Assembly (NCBI GenBank): GCA_021151525.1 | Contig: JAGKXD010000027.1 | Span: 1 to 43,037 of the forward strand | Length of the DNA stretch: 43,037 nucleotides | Source: Cellvibrionaceae bacterium | GTDB taxonomy: Bacteria > Pseudomonadota > Gammaproteobacteria > Pseudomonadales > Cellvibrionaceae | Reading direction: 5' to 3' | Shown: positions 7,015 through 14,853 of the stretch, piece after piece | How positions within the stretch are numbered: the first letter of the stretch is position 1 | How the letters are laid out: every line of letters begins with the position of its first letter | Position numbers and translations under genes: made by a program | The notes under the pieces: model-generated | What the model was told of the DNA's origin: nothing | Databases searched by the model: none | The model's input: the letters and a program-made list of their open reading frames with translations, nothing else

Positions 7015-9897
7015 ATGTTGCGACCACAGAATTCAGGCTTAGCTCGATCAGCCTTTGTTGGCCTGTTAAGTGTCTGTGTATTTCTGAGTGCTTGCGGTGG
7101 CGGCAGCAGCGTCAGTAAAAATCCGGACAGTGGAGGCCAAAAACCTGATCCAGTCGCGGTTGATCTGCCCATCGCCTATATCAAGCGCCCTATTCCGGTG
7201 GATGCCGATAAAAACCCCATCTTCCCCGATTTGCTTGATCCAACCGCGTTTAATCCCGGTGCAGCGGTTTATGTCAAAGAGCGCGCCACGGCTTTGGCTG
7301 CGCCGGTCAATATTACCGAGGCGGCCTTTGATAAGGGAGCGCTTTACGATGTAAAAGATTTAAGTACCAGCCCCGATGGCAAAAAGCTGCTGTTTGCCCT
7401 GCATCCACCCAAGTTGGAAAAGGTCACACCGGACAAGCAACCCAAGTGGCAAATATGGGAATACAACATAGCCACCAAGGTGCTGCGCCCGATTATTACC
7501 TCCAGCATTGTTGCGCTGCAGGGGCATGATGTAAGCCCGCGCTACCTGCCTGATGGCCGCATTCTGTTTAGCTCCACCCGTCAAATTCGCAGCAAGGCCA
7601 TTTTGTTGGATGATGGCAAACCCCAGTTTTCAGCCCTAGAAGAAGGCAGCGATACACCGGCGTTTGTGCTGCACTCAATGAAAGATGACGGCACTGACAT
7701 CCAGCAACTCACCTACAACCAAAGCCACGATTTGCAGCCAGCCGTGCTGCAAAGCGGCAGGATTCTCTATACCCACTGGGATCAGTTCGGCACAGATAAA
7801 CTCAGTTTCTACACCGCCAACCCTGACGGCACACAGGTTGAGCGTCACTACGGTTATTTCAGTCTGAATGTTGCGCCAGAAACCGCCAACGCGCCGCGCA
7901 ACCGTTTATTCCGTCCGCAGGAAATGCCGGATGGTCGTATAGCGGCCATTCTCAAGCCCAATGCAGCCATGCTTGGGGGTGATATGGTCGTCATTGATAC
8001 CCCGCATTTCTTCGAAAATGATTTGCAAATACCCGCTGGCGGCGGAACCGGTGCAACAGCGCAAAGTTCTATTTCGATATTGCCAATCAATATCAAAGTG
8101 GGTGACACCGAGTTTTCGCAACACGGTCGCTATTCATCCCTAACGCCCTTGTACGATGGTACCAATCGCCTGCTGGTGAGTTGGAGTGAATGCCGTTTAA
8201 TTGAGCCCAAAGATAAGCGCTTGGTGCCCTGTACCCCGACTTGGCTGGCAACGGCGGGCGTGAAAGAGGCAGACCCGATTTACGGTATTTGGGTTTACAA
8301 CATCACGCTGCAAACCCAGCAGCCAGTCGTTTTGGCCGAAGAAGGCATGATTTTCAGCGAGCCGGTTTCGCTGGAACCGCGTGCCGCGTCAACCTATATC
8401 CAACCTAAAATGGAAGCAGATTTAGCGGCGGATTCGGTGGGCATGATCCATATTCGCAGCGTCTACGATGTGGATGGAAAATTTAATAATTTTGGTGCAG
8501 CGGCTTTCACCAGCATCGAACAAATTGCCGCTGCCGCGCCTGACCAACGCCCCGTGCGTTTTGTGCGTTTGATTAAGGCGGTGTCGATTCCGGATAAAGA
8601 CACAAAGAATAATTTGGGCGATAACACCTACGGCAACTTGTTCAACCAATTTACCAACTTGCGCGAAATTCTGGGTTACGCCCCCGTAGAGCCCGATGGC
8701 TCGGTCAAAATTAAAGTGCCTGCAGATGTCGCCTTTACGCTGGAACTGCTCAACAAGGATGGCAAGCGCGTAGGTGCCTTGCATCGCAACTGGCTGCAAG
8801 TTCGCCCCGGCGAAGTGCGCGAGTGTAATGGCTGTCACAATGCGGTGACGGTGAACGCCGGCCATGGCCGCAGTGATGCCGAATTGCCAAGCATCAACAA
8901 AGGTGCAACCGGAACCCAATTTACTAACACTGTCCGCTTCGACAAATTAGGTACGCCTAGCCAACCTAAAACGGGTGAGACAATGGCGGAATTTGCCAGC
9001 CACACGACCTACTGCTTAATACCCGGTGACGCTACTACCTGCGCGCCTTTTAGTAGCAAAGCCAAAGCGACTAACCTGCGTGCGCCAAGTGTGGATTTGG
9101 TGTTTGATGATGAGTGGAGCGATCCGGCCGTGCGTGCGAAATCGCCTAGCTTTGCCTACCGCTATAAAAATCTTGCCTTGGTTGCCAGCGACATTCACTC
9201 GCCTACGGCAGAAGCCTGCATGGAAAATGATGGCTGGTCGAGCCTGTGCCGCGTCACCATCAACTACGAAAACCATATCCAACCAATATGGGAGCGCGCT
9301 CGCGGTGCGGCTAACGGCATTGCCGATACCACCTGCGTCACCTGCCACACATCCACCGATGCCAACGGCACCGTGAATGCAAAAATTCCCGATGGCCAAC
9401 TCGAACTTTTGGGCACTAAAGCAGCCAACAATCAGCGCATGGTCTCCTATACTGAGCTGACCGCGAGCACGCCCAAACAAATTCTGGATGTGAATGGTTT
9501 ACCCACCACCAATATTCCAGTGTGTGAGTTGGCACCGGCAGATTTGTATCCAGATATTCCGGCGTGTGTAATAGTGCGTGATGCCAATGGCGTGCCCACG
9601 TGCAAAGACGTCACCAATTGCCCCTTCGTGCAAGATCCGATTACTGATGCGGTGGTTTTGGATGCTATGGGCAACCCCACGCCGCTGAATATTACGGTGG
9701 GAATTCAAGGTCCAATGGCGCGCGGCAGTGCGCTGGGAAGTGCGAAATTTTTTAATAAATTTGCTAATTTTAATGCGGCAACGGACACTGTGGATCATCG
9801 CGGCCTATTAAACACCAGCGAGTTAAAATTATTGTCAGAATGGTTGGATATCGGCGGCACCTACTACAACAATCCTTTTGACATGATCAGACAATAA
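7015..9897 (+). CDS. Heme lipoprotein with beta-propeller and hydrazine-synthase-alpha-like region
   Basis: A 960-residue lipoprotein with lipobox LSAC (Cys27). Residues about 100-330 carry repeated PDGR/DGT segments typical of PD40/TolB-like propeller blades. Residues about 520-610 (GYAPVEPDGS, KVPADVAFTLELL, RPGEVRECNGCH) match the pattern of proteins that share the middle domain of hydrazine synthase alpha. Two heme motifs are visible, CNGCH at 604-608 and CVTCH at 774-778. The ATG at 7015 is preferred to the GTG at 7009 because the AAGG ribosome site lies 8 bases before it. It leads the plus-strand arm. There is no reason to expect hydrazine synthesis; a redox enzyme or electron-transfer protein at the outer membrane is more likely (inference). 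Confidence 0.7.
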   Translation: MLRPQNSGLARSAFVGLLSVCVFLSACGGGSSVSKNPDSGGQKPDPVAVDLPIAYIKRPIPVDADKNPIFPDLLDPTAFNPGAAVYVKERATALAAPVNITEAAFDKGALYDVKDLSTSPDGKKLLFALHPPKLEKVTPDKQPKWQIWEYNIATKVLRPIITSSIVALQGHDVSPRYLPDGRILFSSTRQIRSKAILLDDGKPQFSALEEGSDTPAFVLHSMKDDGTDIQQLTYNQSHDLQPAVLQSGRILYTHWDQFGTDKLSFYTANPDGTQVERHYGYFSLNVAPETANAPRNRLFRPQEMPDGRIAAILKPNAAMLGGDMVVIDTPHFFENDLQIPAGGGTGATAQSSISILPINIKVGDTEFSQHGRYSSLTPLYDGTNRLLVSWSECRLIEPKDKRLVPCTPTWLATAGVKEADPIYGIWVYNITLQTQQPVVLAEEGMIFSEPVSLEPRAASTYIQPKMEADLAADSVGMIHIRSVYDVDGKFNNFGAAAFTSIEQIAAAAPDQRPVRFVRLIKAVSIPDKDTKNNLGDNTYGNLFNQFTNLREILGYAPVEPDGSVKIKVPADVAFTLELLNKDGKRVGALHRNWLQVRPGEVRECNGCHNAVTVNAGHGRSDAELPSINKGATGTQFTNTVRFDKLGTPSQPKTGETMAEFASHTTYCLIPGDATTCAPFSSKAKATNLRAPSVDLVFDDEWSDPAVRAKSPSFAYRYKNLALVASDIHSPTAEACMENDGWSSLCRVTINYENHIQPIWERARGAANGIADTTCVTCHTSTDANGTVNAKIPDGQLELLGTKAANNQRMVSYTELTASTPKQILDVNGLPTTNIPVCELAPADLYPDIPACVIVRDANGVPTCKDVTNCPFVQDPITDAVVLDAMGNPTPLNITVGIQGPMARGSALGSAKFFNKFANFNAATDTVDHRGLLNTSELKLLSEWLDIGGTYYNNPFDMIRQ

Positions 9898-9903
9898 CAT
9901 TCG

Positions 9904-10731
9904 ATGAATCGACTTGTGAAAATAACAAAAGCAACGCAACTACATCGCAGCGCAAAGGCATGTGCTTATTGTCTTGGCACTTTTTGGTTAACCTCAGTTT
10001 TGTGGAGCGCAAACGCGTCGGCATCCGATTTTTGGAAACTGAATTGGTTTACGCCCGATGCGCCTATAGAAGTCACGGTGAACGATGCCTTCATCAACGT
10101 GCACAATGCGCCCGGTCGCGGCTATCCTATTTTTCATGTGGTGGAGCGCGGAGAAACTATCACACTGTTAAAAATGCAAACCGATTGGATCAAGATTAGA
10201 ACCTCGCGCGGTATTGAAGGCTGGATAAAACGCAGCGATGTTTTATTAACCCTCGGCCCCGATGGTCAAACGCCAGAATTTCTCGACCCTAAACAGGCCG
10301 ATTATTTGGTGGATCGTTTTGAAATAGGCACCGCCTTTGGTGATTTCGATGGCGCAGATTCAATGAGTGTGAATTTGGGTTATCGCTTTACGAAAAACTT
10401 ATCCACCGAAATTCGTTTTGCAGCAAATACCGGGCAATATTCAGATAGCCAAGTGATTGCGCTGGCCGTATTGCATCAACCTTTTCCTGAGCTGCGTGTG
10501 TCGCCGTTTATTGGCATAGGCGCAGGTACACTAAAAACTATGCCCAGCACTACGCTCGTGCAATCTGAAGATCGCAAAGATCATTTACTGCAAGCGAGTT
10601 TGGGTGCTTATATTCATATTACCGGCCGCTTCTTTGTGCGCGCGGAATATATTAACGATTATGTGCTTACCAGCCGCAACACCAATGAAGAGGTTAATGA
10701 ATGGAAAGTCGGGTTCAACGTATTCTTTTAG
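9904..10731 (+). CDS. SH3b domain plus outer-membrane beta-barrel protein
   Basis: A 275-residue exported protein: hydrophobic signal to about residue 40 (ANASA), a bacterial SH3-type domain at about residues 53-110 (NVHNAPGRGYPIFHVVERGE, then WIKIRTSRGIEGWI), and a C-terminal region of alternating strands ending in an aromatic residue (GFNVFF), as in outer-membrane barrels. It begins 6 bases after the heme lipoprotein stop and overlaps the next gene by 31 bases, so it belongs to the same operon. SH3b domains bind peptidoglycan or peptide; here the domain may hold the barrel near the cell wall (inference). Confidence 0.75.
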   Translation: MNRLVKITKATQLHRSAKACAYCLGTFWLTSVLWSANASASDFWKLNWFTPDAPIEVTVNDAFINVHNAPGRGYPIFHVVERGETITLLKMQTDWIKIRTSRGIEGWIKRSDVLLTLGPDGQTPEFLDPKQADYLVDRFEIGTAFGDFDGADSMSVNLGYRFTKNLSTEIRFAANTGQYSDSQVIALAVLHQPFPELRVSPFIGIGAGTLKTMPSTTLVQSEDRKDHLLQASLGAYIHITGRFFVRAEYINDYVLTSRNTNEEVNEWKVGFNVFF

Positions 10732-11372
10732 CGGCTGGCTTCTTGGGAGCGCTGGGTATTTTTACGGCGCCAGCATTTGCAGCTGACGATAAAGAAAAAA
10801 ATAACGATGGCGAATTGGGAAAAATCATTACACCCGATCTCGAACGCCGCCATATCAAAGAAGCTGATCTGGATACAGAAGATTTTGAAGTGGGCCTGTA
10901 CTCCGGCATTCTGAGTGTGGAAGATTTTGGCAGCAATACAGTTGCTGGCGTAACTTTTTCCTACCACATTACAGAAGACTTTTTTGCGCAAGCAAACTTC
11001 GGCACCAGTAAAACGCAAAAGACGAGCTATGAATTGTTGAGTGGCGGTGTTGAATTGCTGACCAAAAACCAGCGCGATCTCAGCTATTACAATATTTCGC
11101 TCGGCTACAATTTGTTGCCAGGGCAAGTTTATATTTCTGAGAAATGGCATTTTAATACTGGCGTATATTTTATTGGTGGTGCGGGCAATACGCGCTTCGC
11201 GGAAAAAAATTACTTCACTTACAACTTGGGCGCGGGATTTAAATTTTACGCAACGGATTGGCTGTTACTCGATTTGAGTATGCGCGACTATTCATTCAGT
11301 CACGAATTATTTGGCGTGAGTAAAAAGACTAACAATTTGGAATCGCGTTTAGGGGTTTCGTTATTTTTCTAG
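10701..11372 (+). CDS. Outer-membrane beta-barrel domain protein
   Basis: A 223-residue protein with a signal peptide (LLAAGFLGALGIFTAPAFA, cleavage near residue 27), a charged linker (DDKEKNNDGE), then alternating strands ending GVSLFF, typical of a small outer-membrane barrel. It resembles the barrel family found in myxobacteria and some gammaproteobacteria (recalled as TIGR04565; not checked). The start lies inside the upstream gene with GAAGAGG 7 bases before it, so translation is probably coupled. Two consecutive barrel genes with a heme lipoprotein suggest an envelope-spanning assembly. Confidence 0.7.
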   Translation: MESRVQRILLAAGFLGALGIFTAPAFAADDKEKNNDGELGKIITPDLERRHIKEADLDTEDFEVGLYSGILSVEDFGSNTVAGVTFSYHITEDFFAQANFGTSKTQKTSYELLSGGVELLTKNQRDLSYYNISLGYNLLPGQVYISEKWHFNTGVYFIGGAGNTRFAEKNYFTYNLGAGFKFYATDWLLLDLSMRDYSFSHELFGVSKKTNNLESRLGVSLFF

Positions 11373-11440
11373 TAGCCCGCAAGAAGTGAAACGCATTGCG
11401 GGAAATTTCCCGTATTACGCACTGCTCCATACGGGCTACG
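11373..11440. repeat. About 70-bp palindromic repeat, family 2, copy 1
   Basis: Imperfect palindrome starting directly after the stop codon of the beta-barrel gene. Its ends are TAGCCCGCAAG and ATACGGGCTACG, with inner inverted GCGGGAAATTTCCCGTA. Its reverse complement aligns along its whole length with the element at 24047-24117. It is a dispersed REP/BIME-like element and may also act as an mRNA 3' stem. Confidence 0.75.
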
Positions 11441-11475
11441 CCATAAAATAGAATTAAGTTTTAACAGAGGTTTTT

Positions 11476-11967
11476 ATGTCAATTTTTTCGTATATTAAAA
11501 AATTCGCTGTTCTAGGATTGGTGTTTAGTAGCAGTGCTTTATTTGCCGCAGACGCTGCACCAGATTTCACGCTTAAAAGTTCAACCGGCGAAAACATTCG
11601 CTTGGCAGAACAGCGCGGCCAAGTGGTGATGTTGAACTTCTGGGCATCTTGGTGTGGCCCATGCCGCGAAGAAATGCCGTTGCTCGATAAGCTAAGCGTT
11701 AAATACGGAAAAATGGGCGTAGTGCTCTTGGGTATCAACACTGATCAAGACATTGCAGAAGCAAAAAAAGTCTTGGAAAAAGTGAAAGTGACCTATCCCA
11801 TTTTGTTCGACCCAGATTCAAAATTGAGCACTTTGTACAATGTAGACAGCATGCCTTACAGCGTGTTTATTGATAAGAAAGGCCAGATTCGCCACATTCA
11901 TAAAGGCTATGTGTTGGGCGATGAAGAAAAATATACCAAGCAACTTAAAGAGTTGATTAGCGAATGA
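11476..11967 (+). CDS. TlpA-like exported thioredoxin
   Basis: A 163-residue thioredoxin-fold protein with a signal peptide (ALFAADA, cleavage near residue 25) and the redox motif WASWCGPCREEMP, with active cysteines at about 60 and 63. It fits the TlpA/ResA type, which reduces disulfides or apocytochrome cysteines in the periplasm. Its stop codon overlaps the start of the DUF4266 gene (ATGA), so the two are coupled. Its place in a locus with several CxxCH proteins and a cysteine-tailed small protein suggests that it keeps these cysteines reduced (inference). Confidence 0.85.
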   Translation: MSIFSYIKKFAVLGLVFSSSALFAADAAPDFTLKSSTGENIRLAEQRGQVVMLNFWASWCGPCREEMPLLDKLSVKYGKMGVVLLGINTDQDIAEAKKVLEKVKVTYPILFDPDSKLSTLYNVDSMPYSVFIDKKGQIRHIHKGYVLGDEEKYTKQLKELISE

Positions 11968-12197
11968 TGCGAACCAAAATCGCGTTAACGGCGCTGGTAT
12001 TGTGCACCCTGCTTTGCTCATCCTGCAGCAGGGTTAAGCCGTGGGTAAAACCCTACGAGCGTCAAAATATTTCTGATCCCATTATGAGTTTCAGTCGCGA
12101 TCCAGTTTCGGATGCTTATTTATCGCACGTGCATGAAGCGCGTGAAGGCGCAAGTGGTGCTGATGGTGATTCGGGAGGCGGTTGTGGTTGTAACTAA
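11964..12197 (+). CDS. DUF4266 small protein with Gly/Cys-rich C-terminus
   Basis: A 77-residue protein with a signal sequence and a lipobox-like LLCSSC near residue 21, so probably a lipoprotein. The segment VKPWVKPYER, a central DPVSDAYLSHVHEAREGASG and the terminal GGGCGCN are the hallmarks of DUF4266. The tail cysteines could bind metal or be modified; the family's role is not established. It overlaps the thioredoxin gene by 4 bases. Its last codons double as the ribosome site and start of the DUF3570 gene, so the three genes form a tight translational unit. The TlpA-DUF4266-DUF3570 order recurs in other Proteobacteria to my knowledge. Confidence 0.85.
   Translation: MMRTKIALTALVLCTLLCSSCSRVKPWVKPYERQNISDPIMSFSRDPVSDAYLSHVHEAREGASGADGDSGGGCGCN
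12173..12186 (+). promoter_or_regulatory. Ribosome site and GTG start of the DUF3570 gene inside DUF4266
   Basis: GGGAGG at 12173-12178 is followed 5 bases later by GTG at 12184. The reading frame is open further upstream (to 12112), but that longer version would carry a poor N-terminus. Starting here puts a clean signal peptide directly at the N-terminus. The same bases encode the glycine/cysteine tail of the DUF4266 protein. Confidence 0.6.
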
Positions 12198-13395
12198 TTT
12201 TTTGCAGTACAAAAAAATCTTGCGCAGCTTAGTCGCAATTATTTGCGCATTCAGTGTATTGCCGAGTTTCGCAGCAGTTTTGCCTGATGAGCGAGTTGAT
12301 GTATTAGAGCACCAATACGAAGGCGGTGGCATTCAAGTTAGTGGCCCTTCTATATTAGTGCGCAAAAGTATTGGCAAATCTGTTTCAGTCACTGCCAATT
12401 ATTATGTGGATATGGTGAGCAGTGCGTCTATTGATGTATTGGCATCCGCAAGTCGCTATAGCGAAGAGCGTAAACAAAAATCAGTCGGCATGGACTACAT
12501 GCATGACCGCACAACCTATAGTTTGTCGTACACCACCAGCGACGAAAATGATTACAAAGCGAAAACCTATAATCTCGGCGTAGCGCAATCTTTTTTTGGT
12601 GATTTAACCACGCTGAGTTTTGGCTTTTCCTTTGGACAAGATGTGGTAGGTCGAAACATTAAAGGTGTGCCCGATCCGGATTTTCATTTAGATAAAGAAC
12701 AGCGTCATTACTCCTTAGATTTATCGCAAATTGTCACCCGAAATTTAATTGCCGAAGTAAGTTTGGAATCGGGCTCTGAAGCGTGCATCGGCATGAAAGA
12801 AGGCGAATCTTGTCTCAATAATCCTTATCGCGGTTACAGCTATTTACACAATGGCGCGCGCGCTTTGGCTCCCGAAAAATATCCGCTCACGCACAATTCT
12901 GATGCAGGAAGTTTGCGTGCAATTTATCACTTACCCTATTCCGCATCTGTGCGTGCCGATGTACGCCGCTACACAGATAGCTGGGGTGTGACCGCCACCA
13001 ACGCTGAATTACGCTATATCCACGATTTCAAAAAAGACTTTTTGCTGGAAGCAAAATACCGTGTGTATAGCCAATCTAAGGCAGATTTTTACAGCGATTT
13101 ATTTCCTTATAAAGATGCGCAAAATTTTATGGCGCGCGATAAAGAGCTGAGCCCTTTTTCATCCAAAACTTTTGGCTTGGGTTTAACTTACAAATTCCCG
13201 TGGACTATGCCCGGCTTTGACAAAAGTACGGCCAATCTTTATTGGGATCACATGACCATGAACTATGACGATTTCCGCGATTATGCGAATTTCGCCAAAG
13301 TCAAAACCCCAGACGGTGGCTATAAAGCGGGCGAAGAGCCGCTTTATAGTTTGGACGCCGATGTGATCCGCTTTTACCTTTCTTTCTGGTTTTAA
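12184..13395 (+). CDS. DUF3570 outer-membrane protein
   Basis: About 403 residues from a GTG start. A signal peptide (ILRSLVAIICAFSVLPSFAA) is followed by VLPDERVDVLEHQYEGGG and a long series of alternating strands ending in YLSFWF, as in outer-membrane barrels. The protein fits DUF3570, whose members commonly sit next to DUF4266 genes. It overlaps the DUF4266 gene by 14 bases and closes the plus-strand arm of the locus. A role as the outer-membrane pore or platform for the small DUF4266 lipoprotein is an inference from this coupling; no biochemical function is known. Confidence 0.8.
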   Translation: MVVTNFLQYKKILRSLVAIICAFSVLPSFAAVLPDERVDVLEHQYEGGGIQVSGPSILVRKSIGKSVSVTANYYVDMVSSASIDVLASASRYSEERKQKSVGMDYMHDRTTYSLSYTTSDENDYKAKTYNLGVAQSFFGDLTTLSFGFSFGQDVVGRNIKGVPDPDFHLDKEQRHYSLDLSQIVTRNLIAEVSLESGSEACIGMKEGESCLNNPYRGYSYLHNGARALAPEKYPLTHNSDAGSLRAIYHLPYSASVRADVRRYTDSWGVTATNAELRYIHDFKKDFLLEAKYRVYSQSKADFYSDLFPYKDAQNFMARDKELSPFSSKTFGLGLTYKFPWTMPGFDKSTANLYWDHMTMNYDDFRDYANFAKVKTPDGGYKAGEEPLYSLDADVIRFYLSFWF

Positions 13396-13414
13396 ACCTT
13401 TTTAAACAATCGTT

Positions 13415-13435
13415 CTCTGGCTTAAATAGCCAGAG
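13415..13435 (+). terminator. Possible 3' hairpin after DUF3570
   Basis: CTCTGGC and GCCAGAG form a 7-bp perfect stem around a TTAAATA loop 20 bases after the stop codon. No T-run follows, so it may only protect the mRNA end rather than terminate. Confidence 0.35.
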
Positions 13436-13507
13436 GACGCCTATCATCTAATTCCTGTAGCACCGCGTATAACATCCACAAACGACAGCTTTTAATCGGG
13501 GACCACT

Positions 13508-14053
13508 ATGAAATCGCTAAATTTATTCTTAGGAGCCATCGCCATGGGATTGCTTTCATCAACCGCTTCAGCGGCTTGCGAATCTCATTTGCAAGGTGAC
13601 TACCGCAAGCTGCACGCTACTGATTCCGTTAGTCTGTGCAGCATTGTGGAAAATAAGGTGACGCTGGTGGTGAACACTGCCAGCCATTGCGGATTCACCA
13701 AGCAATTTAAAGGCTTGGAAGCGCTCCATAAACGCTACAAGGATAAGGGTTTGGTTGTTGTAGGTTTTGCCAGCGATGACTTCAACCAAGAAGACAAAGA
13801 CGAAGGCAACGCCGCCGGTATTTGCTTTAAAAACTTTGGTGTAACTTTCACTATGCTAGCGCCAACTCATGTGAAGGGCGCAGAGGCCAATACCCTGTTT
13901 AAGTACCTCGGCACCGAAGCCGGCGAGCCCAAGTGGAATTTCAACAAGTACTTATTGGGTAAGGATGGCAAGGTTATTCAGCATTTTGGCAGTATGACCG
14001 AGCCTGATGCCGCCAGTCTCACCAAAGCGATTGATGAGGCTTTGGCGAAATAA
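13508..14053 (+). CDS. Exported glutathione peroxidase family protein
   Basis: A 181-residue thioredoxin-fold peroxidase. The N-terminal 22 residues form a signal peptide (LLSSTASA), so the enzyme should be periplasmic, unlike the common cytosolic form. The peroxidatic cysteine is in NTASHCGFTKQF (Cys61), and the conserved WNFNKYLL block is present. Members reduce hydrogen peroxide or organic peroxides, usually with thioredoxin rather than glutathione when a second cysteine is present. It has its own leader and a strong terminator, so it is a single-gene unit between the heme locus and the mannan locus. Confidence 0.9.
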   Translation: MKSLNLFLGAIAMGLLSSTASAACESHLQGDYRKLHATDSVSLCSIVENKVTLVVNTASHCGFTKQFKGLEALHKRYKDKGLVVVGFASDDFNQEDKDEGNAAGICFKNFGVTFTMLAPTHVKGAEANTLFKYLGTEAGEPKWNFNKYLLGKDGKVIQHFGSMTEPDAASLTKAIDEALAK

Positions 14054-14080
14054 GCCAACACTGAAATTGTTATTGTGCAA

Positions 14081-14106
14081 AAAGGGGCCTGGCGCCCCTT
14101 TTTTGT
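14081..14106 (+). terminator. Rho-independent terminator of the peroxidase gene
   Basis: AAGGGGC (14082-14088) and GCCCCTT (14094-14100) form a perfect stem around a 5-base loop, followed by a run of T. It lies about 28 bases after the stop codon. Confidence 0.9.
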
Positions 14107-14298
14107 TGCTCATCTCCCGTACTGCCAGTCTCCCCTCTCAAAGGCGACTTTTCGCTTCCCTTGTAATCCTTATTCTTCTCTCAAAATCTTATGTAATCGA
14201 ATATCAATCCAGCAGAATTGTTGATGTTTTTCCTATTTTTGATGATTTATGCGCCTAAAAAGATATAAAAATTCACACGTGAATAACATAAAACGTGT

Positions 14299-14312
14299 TG
14301 TAAACGTTTACA
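14299..14312. promoter_or_regulatory. LacI-type operator candidate O1 of the receptor gene
   Basis: TGTAAACGTTTACA is a perfect 14-bp palindrome. It shares the TGTAA...TTACA arms with operator candidates elsewhere in the locus. Its centre is 65 bp upstream of the centre of the next palindrome. A central CG step flanked by symmetric arms is typical of LacI-family operators. The likely binder is the regulator encoded at 24353-25348. Confidence 0.65.
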
Positions 14313-14362
14313 TTTTGTAAGATTATGTACGAAATCTTAAATAGACGGCTATTTTCCATACA

Positions 14363-14378
14363 TAGTAACCGGTTACTA
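14363..14378. promoter_or_regulatory. LacI-type operator candidate O2 of the receptor gene
   Basis: TAGTAACCGGTTACTA is a perfect 16-bp palindrome with the GTAAYCGRTTAC core seen upstream of the isomerase and symporter genes. Together with O1 it could allow looping or cooperative binding. Confidence 0.7.
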
Positions 14379-14853
14379 AAATATAAAAGCAGGTAATAGA
14401 TTTAAAAATCCCCTTATAAAAATTGCCTTTTGATAGTTATTGGCGAGGGATATTTGGCTGTAGAAATTGTTAAAAGTATAAGTAAATCAACTAGTTAATA
14501 ATTTTCAAAAAACAATTAAAAAAGATATGACAGATCCCTCAGGCGGCTTTTGAAAGCACAGGGGAACAATAACGGCAGCAATTTACGATTTGGCGTGAAT
14601 CCATTGTTTCATCCTGAAACTGCATTTTCTGGATTTGCTTCGGGTAGCAGAGTGGCTCTGTTCAGGCGCCTGGTCGTGTCGATTGCTCAAATACATTAGC
14701 TGAAAACTAGGTTCCGTCCGTCCCAATCTCGCCACAGCTCAGGGTTTGCTTATGCATATCTGTCGCTTATGGCTATGCAAGTCGCAGTACCTGACTAATA
14801 CCGAAAGTTACAAACACATAAAGATACAAAAAAATAAAACGAGGAAGCTCTGT
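14379..14853 (+). other. Long AT-rich leader before the receptor gene
   Basis: About 475 bases without a convincing gene between the operators and the receptor start. The first half is AT-rich. The second half has mixed composition with short inverted repeats such as GAGGGAT (14445) and ATCCCTC (14534). I recognise no riboswitch. The receptor reading frame is open back to 14746, but that extension has no signal peptide at its beginning. Confidence 0.4.

Noticed and set aside
7015..9897. Hydrazine synthase function for the heme lipoprotein
   Set aside because: Only a segment is similar, the other synthase subunits are absent, and the domain occurs in unrelated aerobic bacteria.
14007..14258. 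Short plus-strand frame at the end of the peroxidase gene
   Set aside because: Starts inside the peroxidase gene and runs through its terminator; no family resemblance.
14746..14853. N-terminal extension of the TonB receptor
   Set aside because: The extra 36 residues are not a signal peptide and lack a ribosome site; ATG 14854 has both.
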